DNA from: Magnetospirillum sp.
Lineage (GTDB): Bacteria; Pseudomonadota; Alphaproteobacteria; Rhodospirillales; Magnetospirillaceae
DNA: 55,733 nt
Assembly: GCA_016183945.1 (NCBI GenBank)
Contig: JACPDP010000044.1
Span: 1 to 55,733 of the forward strand
Direction of reading: 5' to 3'
Positions 41,473-52,375 of this stretch are shown piece after piece. Below the pieces are notes generated by a model. That model was not told the origin of the DNA. It searched no databases and was given only the letters and a program-made list of their open reading frames with translations. The position numbers were made by a program, and so were the translations under genes. Positions within the stretch are counted from its first letter, which is position 1; each line of letters opens with the position of its first letter.

Positions 41473-43770
41473 TTGCCCGAGCCAAGGCAGGTGCGCGTCC
41501 TGCTCATCGAGGACAACCGGGCCGATGCCGCCTTGGTGCGGGCGCTGTTGCATCAGCTGCCCGGCAGCCCGTTCAGCCTGACCATCGCCGAAAGCCTGGC
41601 GACGGCGGTGGAGGTGTTGCAGGCGAGGGGGGCCGACGTCATCCTGCTCGACCTGGCGCTGCCCGACTCGGCCGGCGTCGCCACCCTATCGACGGTGCAG
41701 GACATGGCGCCCGATCTGGCGGTGGTGGTGCTGACCGGCCACGACGACGACCGGGCCGCACTTGAGGCGCTGAAACATGGTGCCCAGGACTACTTGGTCA
41801 AGGGCCGCGGCGACGGCACCGTGCTGCGGCGCGTCCTCCACTACGCCATCGAGCGCAAGCAGGCCGCGGTGGCCCTGCGCGAGAGCGAGGCGCGCTTCCG
41901 CGACTATGCCGCCTCGTCGTCGGACTGGTTCTGGGAGACCGATGTCCGGTTCCGCTATACCTACGTCTCCGATCGCTTCCAGTTGCTGACCGGGGCGGCC
42001 CCCGGCTGGCTGCTGGGCAAGGCGTGGCGCGAGACGCTGGCGCCGGCGGCCGCCCCCGACGCCGCGTCCGAGGCGGTCCTGCGGCGGCAGCCCTTCCGCG
42101 ACGTCGAGGTCGACCTCGCCCTGCCCAACGGCAGTCTTCTTCGCGTCAGCGTCAGCGGTGTTCCGGTGCACGCCCCTCGCGGTGGCTTCCTCGGCTATCG
42201 CGGCACCGCCAGCGACGTCACCGAACAGCACCGCATGCGCGAAGCGTTGCAGGAAGCCAAGGACCGCGCCGAAGAGGGCGCGCGGGCCAAGTCATCCTTC
42301 CTTGCCACCATGGGCCACGAGGTCAAGACGCCGCTGCACGGCATTCTCGGCATGGCGCAGTTGCTGCTGGGCGAGCGGTTGGAAGCGCGTCAGCGCGAGC
42401 GGGTCCGCGTCATCGCCGACTCGGGCGAGCAACTGCTGGCGGTACTGGACGACATCCTTGATTTCACCCGGATGGAGGCCGGCCGGCTGCCGCTCCAGGT
42501 CCGCCCGTTCTCGTTACCGGCGCTGCTGGCGGCGGCCACCGGATTGATGGCGCCGCTGGCCGCCGGCAAAGGCATCGAGCTCGACACCCGCTTCGCTGCG
42601 GGCCTGGGGTCATGGTGGAGCGGCGACCCGGTCCGGTTGCGGCAGATACTCATCAACCTGCTCAGCAACGCCATCAAGTTCACCGAGCGCGGCCGGGTGG
42701 TGGTGAGCGTCGGCCCGGGTCGCCGGGCGGTGCGGATCGAGGTCTCCGACACCGGCATCGGCATCGCCCACCAGCATCAGGGCCGGCTGTTCAGCGATTT
42801 CAGCCGGATCGCCGCCGCGTCATCGCGGACCCGAGCCGGCAGCGGTCTCGGCCTCGCCATCTGCAAGCGGCTGGTCACCTTGATGGGCGGCGAGATCGGG
42901 CTGAACTCCGACCCCGGCGTCGGCAGCACGTTTTGGGTCGAATTGCCGCTGCAGCCGGCCGTCGAGCAGCCATCGCCTCCCTGCGGCGTCGCCACGCCCC
43001 CGCCGCCGCCTCGGCTGCCGCCGCGCTCGCGCCGCATTCTTCTGGTGGAGGACCACGAGGTCAACCGGAGCGTGGCGACGCAGACCCTGGAGCGGGCCGG
43101 CCACGCCGTGGTGGCGGTGGCCGATGGCCACAGCGCCCTCGATGCCCTGGCGCAGCACCCCTTCGACGTGGTGCTGCTCGACCTGATGCTGCCCGGCATG
43201 GACGGCGAGGAGACGGCGCGCCGCATGCGCGGCGAGGAGACGGCGGGCCGCATGCGCGGCGGCGGCGCACTGCCCATTCTCGCCTTCACCGCCCATCCCG
43301 AGGCCCAGACCCGCTGGCGCCAGATGGGCTTCGACGGCTTCATCGCCAAGCCGCTGCGCCCCGACACCCTGGAGGCGGCACTCCATCACGCGGCGGCGCC
43401 GCCGCTGTTCGATGCCGCCGAACTGACGGCCGACATCGACTTGCTGGGAGTTGCCGAAGTGGGCAAGTTGCTGACCCTGTTCGAGGACAGCGCCACCGCC
43501 GACTTGACGCGCCTGCGGGCGCTGTTGGCGGCCGGGAACTACGAGGATGCGGCGATGCACGCCCACCGCCTGGGCAGCGCCAGCGCCAGCATGCACCTGC
43601 CGGCCCTCTCCGCCTGCTTCCGCCGCGTCGAGCACAGCACCGTCGAGCGTCAACCGGCGGCAGCGCGGGCGGCATTGGCCGAGGCCGAAGCACTGTGGCC
43701 GGAGTCGCTGGCGATGGTGCGGGGCGCCATGAAGCCGCGTCCGGCGGCTCAGCCGACCACGATGCGATAA
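41473..43770 (+). CDS. Hybrid sensor kinase REC-PAS-HisKA-HATPase-REC-Hpt
   Basis: 765 residues from a TTG at 41473, chosen because GGGAGA lies eight bases upstream; an ATG at 41392 has no visible ribosome site. Domain order: receiver (VRVLLIEDNRAD, VILLDLALPDSAG, phospho-Asp near residue 60), PAS (about 140-255), HisKA with FLATMGHEVKTPLHG, ATPase boxes NLLSNAIKFT, DTGIGI, GSGLGLAI, a second receiver (RILLVEDHEVN, VVLLDLMLPGMDG) and a C-terminal Hpt with HAHRLGSASASM. It is a soluble phosphorelay protein without membrane helices. The second receiver carries a nine-residue duplication. Its 3' end overlaps by 22 bp the 3' end of the convergent regulator gene, its probable output. Confidence 0.9.
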   Translation: MPEPRQVRVLLIEDNRADAALVRALLHQLPGSPFSLTIAESLATAVEVLQARGADVILLDLALPDSAGVATLSTVQDMAPDLAVVVLTGHDDDRAALEALKHGAQDYLVKGRGDGTVLRRVLHYAIERKQAAVALRESEARFRDYAASSSDWFWETDVRFRYTYVSDRFQLLTGAAPGWLLGKAWRETLAPAAAPDAASEAVLRRQPFRDVEVDLALPNGSLLRVSVSGVPVHAPRGGFLGYRGTASDVTEQHRMREALQEAKDRAEEGARAKSSFLATMGHEVKTPLHGILGMAQLLLGERLEARQRERVRVIADSGEQLLAVLDDILDFTRMEAGRLPLQVRPFSLPALLAAATGLMAPLAAGKGIELDTRFAAGLGSWWSGDPVRLRQILINLLSNAIKFTERGRVVVSVGPGRRAVRIEVSDTGIGIAHQHQGRLFSDFSRIAAASSRTRAGSGLGLAICKRLVTLMGGEIGLNSDPGVGSTFWVELPLQPAVEQPSPPCGVATPPPPPRLPPRSRRILLVEDHEVNRSVATQTLERAGHAVVAVADGHSALDALAQHPFDVVLLDLMLPGMDGEETARRMRGEETAGRMRGGGALPILAFTAHPEAQTRWRQMGFDGFIAKPLRPDTLEAALHHAAAPPLFDAAELTADIDLLGVAEVGKLLTLFEDSATADLTRLRALLAAGNYEDAAMHAHRLGSASASMHLPALSACFRRVEHSTVERQPAAARAALAEAEALWPESLAMVRGAMKPRPAAQPTTMR
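43207..43260. repeat. 27-bp tandem duplication in the hybrid kinase receiver
   Basis: Two consecutive 27-bp units differ by one base (CGCGCC versus CGGGCC). They encode EETARRMRG and EETAGRMRG directly after the phospho-Asp loop DLMLPGMDG, lengthening helix 3 of the receiver by nine residues and keeping the frame. Confidence 0.9.
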
Positions 43771-44453
43771 CCGATGCCGTGGACGGTTTGGAGGATACGA
43801 GGTTCCTTGGCCGAGGCTTCGATCTTGCGGCGCAGGCGCGCCACCAGCACGTCGACGCTGCGCGGGCTCATGGGCTCCGGCGACTGGCCGAGGGTAAGGT
43901 CGACGATCTGCTGGCGGGTCAGCGGCCGGCCGACATGCTTGGCCAACACCGCCAGAATCTCGAATTCACCACGAGTCAGATCGATGAGAGAGCCACCGGG
44001 TGCCCGCAACTGCCGCGCCGCACCGTCCAACTGGAAGCCGGCGAAACTCATGCCCTCGCCTGCCGAGTGCTCGGCCGCCATGGCGACATGGACGCGGCGC
44101 ACCAGGTTGCGCACCCGCACCGACAGCTCGCGCGGATTGACCGGCTTGACCAGATAGTCGTCGGAGCCGAGTTCCAGGCCGACGATCCGGTCGGTCTCCT
44201 CGTGGCGCTGGGTGACCAGAATAATGCCGACCTGCGAGCGTGCCCGCATTTCCCGCGTCAGGGTGAAGCCGCTGCCATCGGGCAGGTTGACGTCCAGCAC
44301 CACCACGTCGAAGGACATGCGGGCGAACAGATCGCGGGCTTCGGCCACATTGCCAGCCTCGCCGACGATGAAGCCGTCGGCGCGCAAATGGCCGACCAGC
44401 CTGGTCCTTGTAACCGGCTCATCTTCGACCACAAGAACCTGATTTTGCTTCAC
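43749..44453 (-). CDS. OmpR/TorR-type response regulator
   Basis: 234 residues. Receiver (1-120): VLVVEDEPVTRTRLVGHL, phospho-Asp in VVVLDVNLPDGSGF, Lys in DDYLVKPVNPREL. Winged-helix DNA-binding domain (about 135-234): LTRGEFEILAVLAKHVGRPL, MSPRSVDVLVARLRRKIEA and ILQTVHGIGYRIV. The closest style is TorR/ArcA. It is convergent to and overlaps the hybrid kinase that ends in an Hpt domain, the usual phosphodonor for this class. A dyad upstream (44514-44528) may be an autoregulatory site. Confidence 0.93.
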   Translation of the reverse strand: MKQNQVLVVEDEPVTRTRLVGHLRADGFIVGEAGNVAEARDLFARMSFDVVVLDVNLPDGSGFTLTREMRARSQVGIILVTQRHEETDRIVGLELGSDDYLVKPVNPRELSVRVRNLVRRVHVAMAAEHSAGEGMSFAGFQLDGAARQLRAPGGSLIDLTRGEFEILAVLAKHVGRPLTRQQIVDLTLGQSPEPMSPRSVDVLVARLRRKIEASAKEPRILQTVHGIGYRIVVG

Positions 44454-44513
44454 TCTTTCAACTCCGAGACGGCAGAGCCCTATCGGAACGTTATTACTTC
44501 CACATGGGCTTGT

Positions 44514-44528
44514 ACAGTGACGTACTGT
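44514..44528. promoter_or_regulatory. Dyad ACAGT-GACGT-ACTGT upstream of the response regulator
   Basis: Perfect five-base arms in the 76-bp gap between the regulator start (44453) and the end of the upstream gene (44530). It may be an operator for the regulator itself or part of a weak terminator for the gene ending at 44530. Confidence 0.3.
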
Positions 44529-44529
44529 G

Positions 44530-46227
44530 TCAGCGGAAGCCGGTTTCGATCAGGAGCCGATGGAATTCGCGCAGATGCTTCTCCGCCTGCACCGGGTCGG
44601 GCACGCTGGCGAGGAATTTTTCCTCGAACTGCGTCTGCTTGAGGTGTTCGATCACCCGCTGGCGAGCGAGGTCGAGCGACTTGCCGTCGATCAGCACGCC
44701 CGAGCCGCAGAACTTGATCAGCCGGATGGCGCGGAGCGCCAGCGGGTCGTCCTGCTTGTCGATCTTCTCGATGACCTGCTCGTCCAGCAGGTAACGGGCC
44801 AGCACCTCGTCGAGGTGATTGCCCAGCGATTTCTTGATACCCTCGGGCAATACCCCGGAGCACACGACGCGGTTGGCGGCGCATAGCGCGGCCATGCGGT
44901 CGCGCGGCGGCACCCGCACCGGCACCCAGGCGTCGATATGGATGGCGCCGCGCACCAGGGTCTCCAGCACCTCGACCAGCACCTCGACCATGCTGCCGCC
45001 GAGCGGCGATTCGGCCAGGCAGGCCAGATATTGCGCTTTGAGACAGCCCTCGGTCAGGCTCGACATCATGAAGTCCAGCGCCTGCATCGCCGTCAGGGTG
45101 GCGCCACCGGCATTGTAGACGCGCCCTCCCCGCTGCAGCAGCGCCTCGGCGGCAGCGGCCCCGCCCAGCACCCCCTGGTGCCCCAGCAGGCGATGCAGCA
45201 CCTTGTGGAACATCTCGTATTCCTGCTTGGGCTCATTGCGGGACAGCGGGTTGGTTCCCGCCGTCTCGCGCGACACCCGGGACAGCAGCACCTGGCGGCA
45301 CTGCGGCAGGCGGCCCTCGGCGAACAGCTTGTTCAGGGCGGTGAAGGTGGCCGGCGCGAACTTGGCCGCCTCGGCCTTGCCCTCCGCCAGGTCGCACAGG
45401 CTGCACAGCGCCGCCGCCAGATTGCTCTGGAAGCCCAGCAGGTCCTGGATGAACTGGGCCGAGACCAGGATATCGGCGATCACCCCGTCGATCATCGGCA
45501 TGGCCTCGGCGCCACCGGGCTCCGCCGCCCATGCCAGCAGCAGGTCGACCTTGCCGATCCAACTGCGCTTCCCGATCAGCGCCTGGGACATCACCACATG
45601 GGCGACGTAATCGCGCTGGTCGCCGGCGGCTGCCGCCGTCTTCTGCATCTCGGCCAAGGTCTTGACTGCCGGCAGCTTCATGGCGGCCGCCGACCTGGCG
45701 CGGGCGTTGATGTCGTTCCATGCCTTGTCCAGCGCCTCGCGGCGCACTTTGCCGTCCTCGCCCGCGGCATGCGCCTGCAGGAACGACACCCGGTCGAGGG
45801 CCGAGAACAGCAGCCGGTCCTTGTCGCCGAAGCGCTTCAGCTCGGCGGCCGAGTGCAGCAGCTCGGTCGGCGTGATGAAGACCTCATCGAGATATTTGCG
45901 CAGCAACCGCCCCATGGTGAGCCGCGCCGGCAGGGCATAGTAGTCGGCCGGTTCGCGGCAGGGCGGCGCCTCGGTGATGGCGGCCAACTGCACCGGCAGG
46001 GCCGCCTTCTGCTCGGCCTTCTTCTCCACCACCACCGTTTCGGTGTGGGTGCCGTCGATGCGGCGGTAATCCTTGACCACCCGCACCGCTTCGTGGTTGC
46101 CGGTCTGCAGCAGATTTTCCAGGAAGGCCTTTGCCTTGCCCTCGTCGCCCGCCATCTCGGCGATGACCCAATGCTTGTCCTGCAGCACCTGGATTTCGAA
46201 TGACGTGTTCTCCTGGGCGCCGCTCAT
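44530..46227 (-). CDS. Conserved-looking protein of unknown function, 565 aa
   Basis: I do not recognise this family. It has no signal peptide or membrane helix and looks cytosolic and largely helical. The first 60 residues (FEIQVLQDKHWVIAEMAGDE, AVRVVKDYRRIDG) look like a small alpha/beta module. A charged linker (VVVEKKAEQKAA) and a long helical body with HEAT-like alternation follow, including SALDRVSFLQAHAAG, LIGKRSWIGKVDLLLAWAAE, YEMFHKVLHRLLGHQGVLGG and DDPLALRAIRLIKFCGSGVLIDG. A few cysteines are scattered. The ATG overlaps the Sel1-repeat gene stop by four bases, so the two proteins are probably made together and may interact. Codon use is like the neighbours. Confidence 0.8.
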   Translation of the reverse strand: MSGAQENTSFEIQVLQDKHWVIAEMAGDEGKAKAFLENLLQTGNHEAVRVVKDYRRIDGTHTETVVVEKKAEQKAALPVQLAAITEAPPCREPADYYALPARLTMGRLLRKYLDEVFITPTELLHSAAELKRFGDKDRLLFSALDRVSFLQAHAAGEDGKVRREALDKAWNDINARARSAAAMKLPAVKTLAEMQKTAAAAGDQRDYVAHVVMSQALIGKRSWIGKVDLLLAWAAEPGGAEAMPMIDGVIADILVSAQFIQDLLGFQSNLAAALCSLCDLAEGKAEAAKFAPATFTALNKLFAEGRLPQCRQVLLSRVSRETAGTNPLSRNEPKQEYEMFHKVLHRLLGHQGVLGGAAAAEALLQRGGRVYNAGGATLTAMQALDFMMSSLTEGCLKAQYLACLAESPLGGSMVEVLVEVLETLVRGAIHIDAWVPVRVPPRDRMAALCAANRVVCSGVLPEGIKKSLGNHLDEVLARYLLDEQVIEKIDKQDDPLALRAIRLIKFCGSGVLIDGKSLDLARQRVIEHLKQTQFEEKFLASVPDPVQAEKHLREFHRLLIETGFR

Positions 46228-47729
46228 GACGCGCGCCCCTCTTCGTAGGCCTTGCGCACCGTCGCCGAACGCCCCAGCCCGGCGATGTCGAGCCGGCCGG
46301 CCAGGGTCTCGGCGGCCTTGCGCGCCGGCTGGGCGATGCGCTCCAGCGGCGAGGCGGCGGCAAGGGTGAACCAGGCATGCGCCTCGGCGGTATCGGGACC
46401 GACGCCGCGCCCGGTGGCCAACACCACGCCCAGGTTGTATTGCGCCGGGGCTAGACCGGCGCGGGCGGCGAGGCGCAGTCGTTTCGCCGCCTCGGCATCG
46501 TCGCGCGTCACCCCCTCACCCAGCAGCAGCATGATGGAGAGGTCGTAGTGCGCCTGGGGGTCGCCATGATCGGCGGCACGGCGGTACCACGCCGCCGCCT
46601 TGGCGGGGTCCTTGGCCACGCCGCGGCCCTGTTCGTACATGCGGCCGAGATGGTGCTGGGCGCGGGCCTCGCCCTGGTCGGCAGCCCGGGTCAGCCACAA
46701 CACGGCGGCGCGGTCGTCCTTCACGCACCCCAGCCCATTGGCCAGCATCAGCGCCCAGTTGAGCTCGGCCGCCGCCAGCCCTTGCGCCGCCGCGCGATGA
46801 TACAGCGAAGCGGCCTCGTAAAGGTCCTTGTCCACCCCGCGGCCCAGACGCAGCATGTTGGCGAGGTTGAACTGGGCCTGGGCACCGCCCTGGTCGGCGG
46901 CCGCGCGGTAGAGCAAGGCTGCCTGGGCCTCGTCGCGCGCAACGCCGTCGCCGGCTTCGAGCAGTGCCGCCAGCCCAACCATGGCGGCCACGTCACCCTG
47001 ATCGGCCGCCTTGCGGAACCACTGCCCCGCCACCTTGGCGTCGGCGGCGACGCTGCGCCCCTGGCGGATCATATTGCCGAGATTGAACTGGGCGCCGGCA
47101 TCGCCTTGTTTCGCCGCTTTGTAGTACCAGCCCAGCGCCTCGGCATCGCTCTGCGCCACTCCCAGCCCGCGGTCGTGCATCACCCCCAGCGAATACTGGC
47201 CACGCGCATCGCCCGCCTGGGCGGCCCGGCCGTACCAGCGCACCGCCTCGGCGAGGTCGAGGGGAACGCCGCGCCCCTCGCGATAGGCATTGCCCAACGC
47301 CACCTGGGCGGCGGCGTCGCCGGCCTCGGCGGGCGGGCGCAACGCTTCCGGCGGGTCGTCGGCGAGGTCGCCCAGCATCAGCGGATCGGAATCGGGCTCC
47401 ACCGGCGGCAGCGGCCGCTCCCTGGCTGACAGCGGAGGCGGCGGCGCCGCTGGCGGGCGGCCCGGCGGTGAAGCCGCCATGGCCGGCACGTCCTTGGGCT
47501 TGGTGTCGATGCCGTGGGAGGACAACTGGCCGAGGCGCCAGCGGGCACCGGAGTGGCCCTGCCGCGAGGCGCGGTTGAGCCACTTCATCGCCTCGGCCTC
47601 GTCCTTGGCGATTTCGTCGCCGGACAGCAGGTGCTCGGCGAGGGCGTATTGCGCCTCCTTGTCGCCGCGCTCGGCGGCGCGACGGAGGTCCTGGATGTGA
47701 GCGGGTACGCCTGCCATCGTAAGTCCCAT
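46224..47729 (-). CDS. Sel1-like repeat (TPR-like) protein
   Basis: 501 residues. About ten Sel1 repeats of 36 residues are visible, e.g. AAQVALGNAYREGRGVPLDL, RGQYSLGVMHDRGLGVAQSD, GAQFNLGNMIRQGRSVAADA and AQYNLGVVLATGRGVGPDTA. A Pro-rich linker (PPGRPPAAPPPPLSAR, about residues 87-102) splits an N-terminal pair of repeats from the main solenoid. No signal peptide is evident, so it is probably a cytosolic scaffold. Two ATGs (47729 and 47717) are possible; neither has a clearly better ribosome site. It lies 28 bp after gph and is translationally coupled to the 565-aa gene. Confidence 0.9.
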   Translation of the reverse strand: MGLTMAGVPAHIQDLRRAAERGDKEAQYALAEHLLSGDEIAKDEAEAMKWLNRASRQGHSGARWRLGQLSSHGIDTKPKDVPAMAASPPGRPPAAPPPPLSARERPLPPVEPDSDPLMLGDLADDPPEALRPPAEAGDAAAQVALGNAYREGRGVPLDLAEAVRWYGRAAQAGDARGQYSLGVMHDRGLGVAQSDAEALGWYYKAAKQGDAGAQFNLGNMIRQGRSVAADAKVAGQWFRKAADQGDVAAMVGLAALLEAGDGVARDEAQAALLYRAAADQGGAQAQFNLANMLRLGRGVDKDLYEAASLYHRAAAQGLAAAELNWALMLANGLGCVKDDRAAVLWLTRAADQGEARAQHHLGRMYEQGRGVAKDPAKAAAWYRRAADHGDPQAHYDLSIMLLLGEGVTRDDAEAAKRLRLAARAGLAPAQYNLGVVLATGRGVGPDTAEAHAWFTLAAASPLERIAQPARKAAETLAGRLDIAGLGRSATVRKAYEEGRAS

Positions 47730-47757
47730 CCTTATCGGAGAGAGGATGACCGATGAT

Positions 47758-48483
47758 TCAGCGGCTGTCGACCTCGGTGCCCACCGGCGGCCGCACCAGC
47801 GCCGTCAGCGCCTGCGGCAGTTCCCGGAAGTCGTCGATCACCAGGTCGGCGCCCAACTCCGCCGCCGGGCCGCGGCAATAACCGAACGACACCACCACCG
47901 AGGGGACCCCGGCGGCCGTGGCGGCCAGCACGTCGTTGACCGAATCACCGATCATCGCCGCCTCGGCCGCCGTCACGCCGAGGCGGTCCAGGGTCACCCG
48001 CACATGGGCCGGATCCGGCTTCAACGAGCGCACGTCGTCGCCGCCCACCACCACATCGAAAAACCGGGTCAAACCCAGGGCGGCCAGCACCTCGTCGGTG
48101 GCGCGGCTGGGCTTGTTGGTGCAGACAGCCAGGCTGAGACCGTCGGCCTTGAGCCGCTCCAGCGTCTCGATCACCCCCGGCCACGGACGGGTCAGCTCGG
48201 CGGCGCGCGGTTCGTAGTCGGCGAGGAAGCGGGCCAGATAGGGCGCCACCTCGGGGCCGGGCAGTCCGCCACGGGCGGCGAATGCCCGCTCGACCAGCGT
48301 GCCGGCGCCGTCACCCACCATCACCTTGACCTCGTCGGCGGACAGCGGCGGGCGCCCTTCCTCGGCCAGCAGGCGGTTCACCGCGGCGGCAAGGTCGGGA
48401 AGGCTGTCGATCAGGGTACCGTCGAGGTCGAACACCACGGCGGCGATACGCCCTTGAGGCACGGGAGATTCGACAATCGGCAT
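47758..48483 (-). CDS. gph: Phosphoglycolate phosphatase (HAD superfamily)
   Basis: 241 residues. HAD motif I is VVFDLDGTLIDS, motif II lies in LAVCTNKPS, motif III in LKPDPAHV and motif IV in MIGDSVNDVLAA. The cap domain and NKP-type motif II are those of Gph, which clears 2-phosphoglycolate from DNA repair or Rubisco oxygenation. It leads a probable three-gene minus-strand unit with the Sel1-repeat and unknown proteins. The start is an ATG at 48483, 69 bp from the divergent lipoprotein start. Confidence 0.9.
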   Translation of the reverse strand: MPIVESPVPQGRIAAVVFDLDGTLIDSLPDLAAAVNRLLAEEGRPPLSADEVKVMVGDGAGTLVERAFAARGGLPGPEVAPYLARFLADYEPRAAELTRPWPGVIETLERLKADGLSLAVCTNKPSRATDEVLAALGLTRFFDVVVGGDDVRSLKPDPAHVRVTLDRLGVTAAEAAMIGDSVNDVLAATAAGVPSVVVSFGYCRGPAAELGADLVIDDFRELPQALTALVRPPVGTEVDSR

Positions 48484-48552
48484 AACTCGGCTACACTTTC
48501 GATCGGGCCGCCAAAGGCTGCCCTCGTGACTGGTTACGACACAGGAGATACC

Positions 48553-48753
48553 ATGAAGAAGACAACCCTCGCGCTGGGAATGTTGGTGCTGCTGGCTGGC
48601 TGCGGCGGGCGCGCCGAGCCGGAAGGCTCATTCCTGGATCCGGTCTGCATGAAGGACGGCTCCGTCGTCTTCCGCCAGTTGCCCGACGCCAAGGACCAAT
48701 ACGGCCAGCCCGCGGCCAAGAAGGAATACTGCGACTGGAATAAGAAGAAATAG
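48553..48753 (+). CDS. Small lipoprotein
   Basis: 66 residues with lipoprotein signal KKTTLALGMLVLLAGCGG (lipobox LAGC). The mature part of about 49 residues has two more cysteines (DPVCMKDGSV and KKEYCDWNKKK) and is lysine-rich at the C-terminus. An AGGAGA site lies five bases before the ATG. No family recognised. It sits between gph (divergent) and glmU (same direction, 159 bp downstream). Confidence 0.8.
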   Translation: MKKTTLALGMLVLLAGCGGRAEPEGSFLDPVCMKDGSVVFRQLPDAKDQYGQPAAKKEYCDWNKKK

Positions 48754-48912
48754 GCAGGATGGGTGGGGGAGAATGCACCCGCCCGACGGGCGGAAGGCGT
48801 CTCCCCTGCCGCCCGCCGTAACCTTTGGCAACAAAGATTGACTTGGCCCGAGTCGCGCTTTTGTGGCACCTTCCCGCCGCAACCGCAACAGATTGGGTAT
48901 CGACAAGGGACC

Positions 48913-50265
48913 ATGGCTTCCGACAAGCTCGCCGTCATCGTGCTCGCTGCCGGGCTGGGGACGCGGATGCGTTCCGCCCTGCCCAAGGTCATGCACCCCC
49001 TCGCCGGCCGGCCCATGATCCGACACCTGATGGACACCGTCGCCGGGCTCGATCCCGACCTGGTGGTGGCGGTGATCGGCCCCGGAATGGACTCCCTGGC
49101 CAGCGAAGTGGCGCCGTGGAGGACGGTGGTGCAGTCCGAGCGCCTCGGCACCGGCCACGCCGTGATGCAGGCCCGCAAGCACCTCTCGGGCTTCGACGGC
49201 GACGTCCTGGTGCTTTACGGCGACACCCCGCTGATCGGCGGCGCCACCCTCGAACGCATGCTGGCCGAGCGGCGCGGCCCGCGCGACCCGGCGGTGGTGG
49301 TTCTGGGCTTCCGCCCGGCCGACGCCGGAGAGTACGGCCGCCTGGTGGTGGGAGCCGAAGGACTCAAGGCCATCGTCGAGCATCGCGACGCCAGCCAGGA
49401 GCAGCGCCTGATTCCCCTCTGCAATTCGGGCGTCCTTGCCATCGACGGCCGGCGCCTGTGGGGCCTGGTGGACCGGCTGGGCAACGACAATGCCAAGGGC
49501 GAGTATTACCTGACCGACCTGGTGTCCTTGGCCCGCGGCGACGGCGCCTGCTGCACCCATGTGGAGGGCGAGCCCCAAGAGCTGCTGGGCATCAATTCGC
49601 GCGCCGAACTGGCGGTGGCCGAGGCCGTGGTGCAGAAGCGCCTGCGCGATGCCGCCCTGGCCGGCGGCGCCACCCTGATCGCTCCCGAGACGGTGTGGTT
49701 CTCGTGGGACACCAAGCTCGGCCGCGACGTGGTGGTTTGGCCGCATGTGGTGTTCGGCCCCGGCGTCGTGATCGGCGACGACGTCACCATCAAGGGCTTC
49801 TGCCATTTCGAGGGCTGCACCATCGCCGCCGGCTGCGAGTTGGGCCCCTTCGCCCGCCTGCGCCCCGCGGCCGACATCGGCGAGGGCGCCCATATCGGCA
49901 ATTTCGTCGAGGTCAAGAAGTCGACCATCGAGGCCGGCGCCAAGGTCAACCACCTCTCCTATGTGGGCGATGCTCGGGTGGGGGCCGGCGCCAATGTGGG
50001 TGCGGGAACCATCACCTGCAACTACGACGGCTTCAACAAATCCTTCACCGACATCGGCGAAGGGGCCTTCATCGGCTCGAACACCTCGCTGGTGGCGCCG
50101 GTCAAGGTGGGCGATGGCGCCATCATCGGCGCCGGCTCGGTGATCACCAAGGACGTCGGCGCCGGCTCGCTGGCGGTCGCCCGCGGCACCCAGATGGAGT
50201 TGCAGGGCTGGGCCGAACGCTTCCGCCAGGGCAAGGCGGCCGAGAAGACCAAACAGAAGGATTGA
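48913..50265 (+). CDS. glmU: Bifunctional UDP-GlcNAc pyrophosphorylase / glucosamine-1-P acetyltransferase
   Basis: 450 residues from the ATG at 48913. The N-terminal uridylyltransferase shows VIVLAAGLGTRMRSALPKVM and YGDTPLIGG. The C-terminal left-handed beta-helix acetyltransferase shows repeats such as VVIGDDVTIKGFCHFEGCTI and HLSYVGDARVGAGANVGAG. It makes UDP-GlcNAc for peptidoglycan and lipopolysaccharide. The frame runs 50 codons upstream but the conserved start is ASDKLAVIVLAAG. glmS follows after six bases. Confidence 0.96.
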   Translation: MASDKLAVIVLAAGLGTRMRSALPKVMHPLAGRPMIRHLMDTVAGLDPDLVVAVIGPGMDSLASEVAPWRTVVQSERLGTGHAVMQARKHLSGFDGDVLVLYGDTPLIGGATLERMLAERRGPRDPAVVVLGFRPADAGEYGRLVVGAEGLKAIVEHRDASQEQRLIPLCNSGVLAIDGRRLWGLVDRLGNDNAKGEYYLTDLVSLARGDGACCTHVEGEPQELLGINSRAELAVAEAVVQKRLRDAALAGGATLIAPETVWFSWDTKLGRDVVVWPHVVFGPGVVIGDDVTIKGFCHFEGCTIAAGCELGPFARLRPAADIGEGAHIGNFVEVKKSTIEAGAKVNHLSYVGDARVGAGANVGAGTITCNYDGFNKSFTDIGEGAFIGSNTSLVAPVKVGDGAIIGAGSVITKDVGAGSLAVARGTQMELQGWAERFRQGKAAEKTKQKD

Positions 50266-50271
50266 CGCGGC

Positions 50272-52095
<1,824 letters not shown>

Positions 52096-52160
52096 ACCGC
52101 CACCCAGCCGGACCCGGTCGAGGTCGGGGAGGTCGGGGAGGCGAGACGAAAGAGTGTTGA

Positions 52161-52215
52161 ACCACAGAGGCACAGAGATGCCGTAGCCGCTGCGACACAC
52201 AGCCCTCTCTGTGGT
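52161..52215. repeat. Palindromic repeat, degenerate copy
   Basis: Arms ACCACAGAG (52161-52169) and CTCTGTGGT (52207-52215) are the outer ends of the element seen complete at 55071-55163. The centre differs and is shorter (GATGCCGTAGCCGCTGCGAC). It lies 65 bp after glmS in a stretch without genes (52096-52375), whose other content is a GGTCGGGGA direct repeat at about 52123-52140. Confidence 0.65.
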
Positions 52216-52375
52216 CAAATTCCTTACCCGCCGACGATTGTGCCGACCCATACGAGAGCATGGGTCTGCCGGCAATTGACGCTTCCCAACGGTCGTAATA
52301 ACCTCCCCAGGCCTTCCGGCAAGGGGGTGTGGAACGGTTCCATGATTGCCCGCCCCTGGCGGGGTGTGGGGGGAT

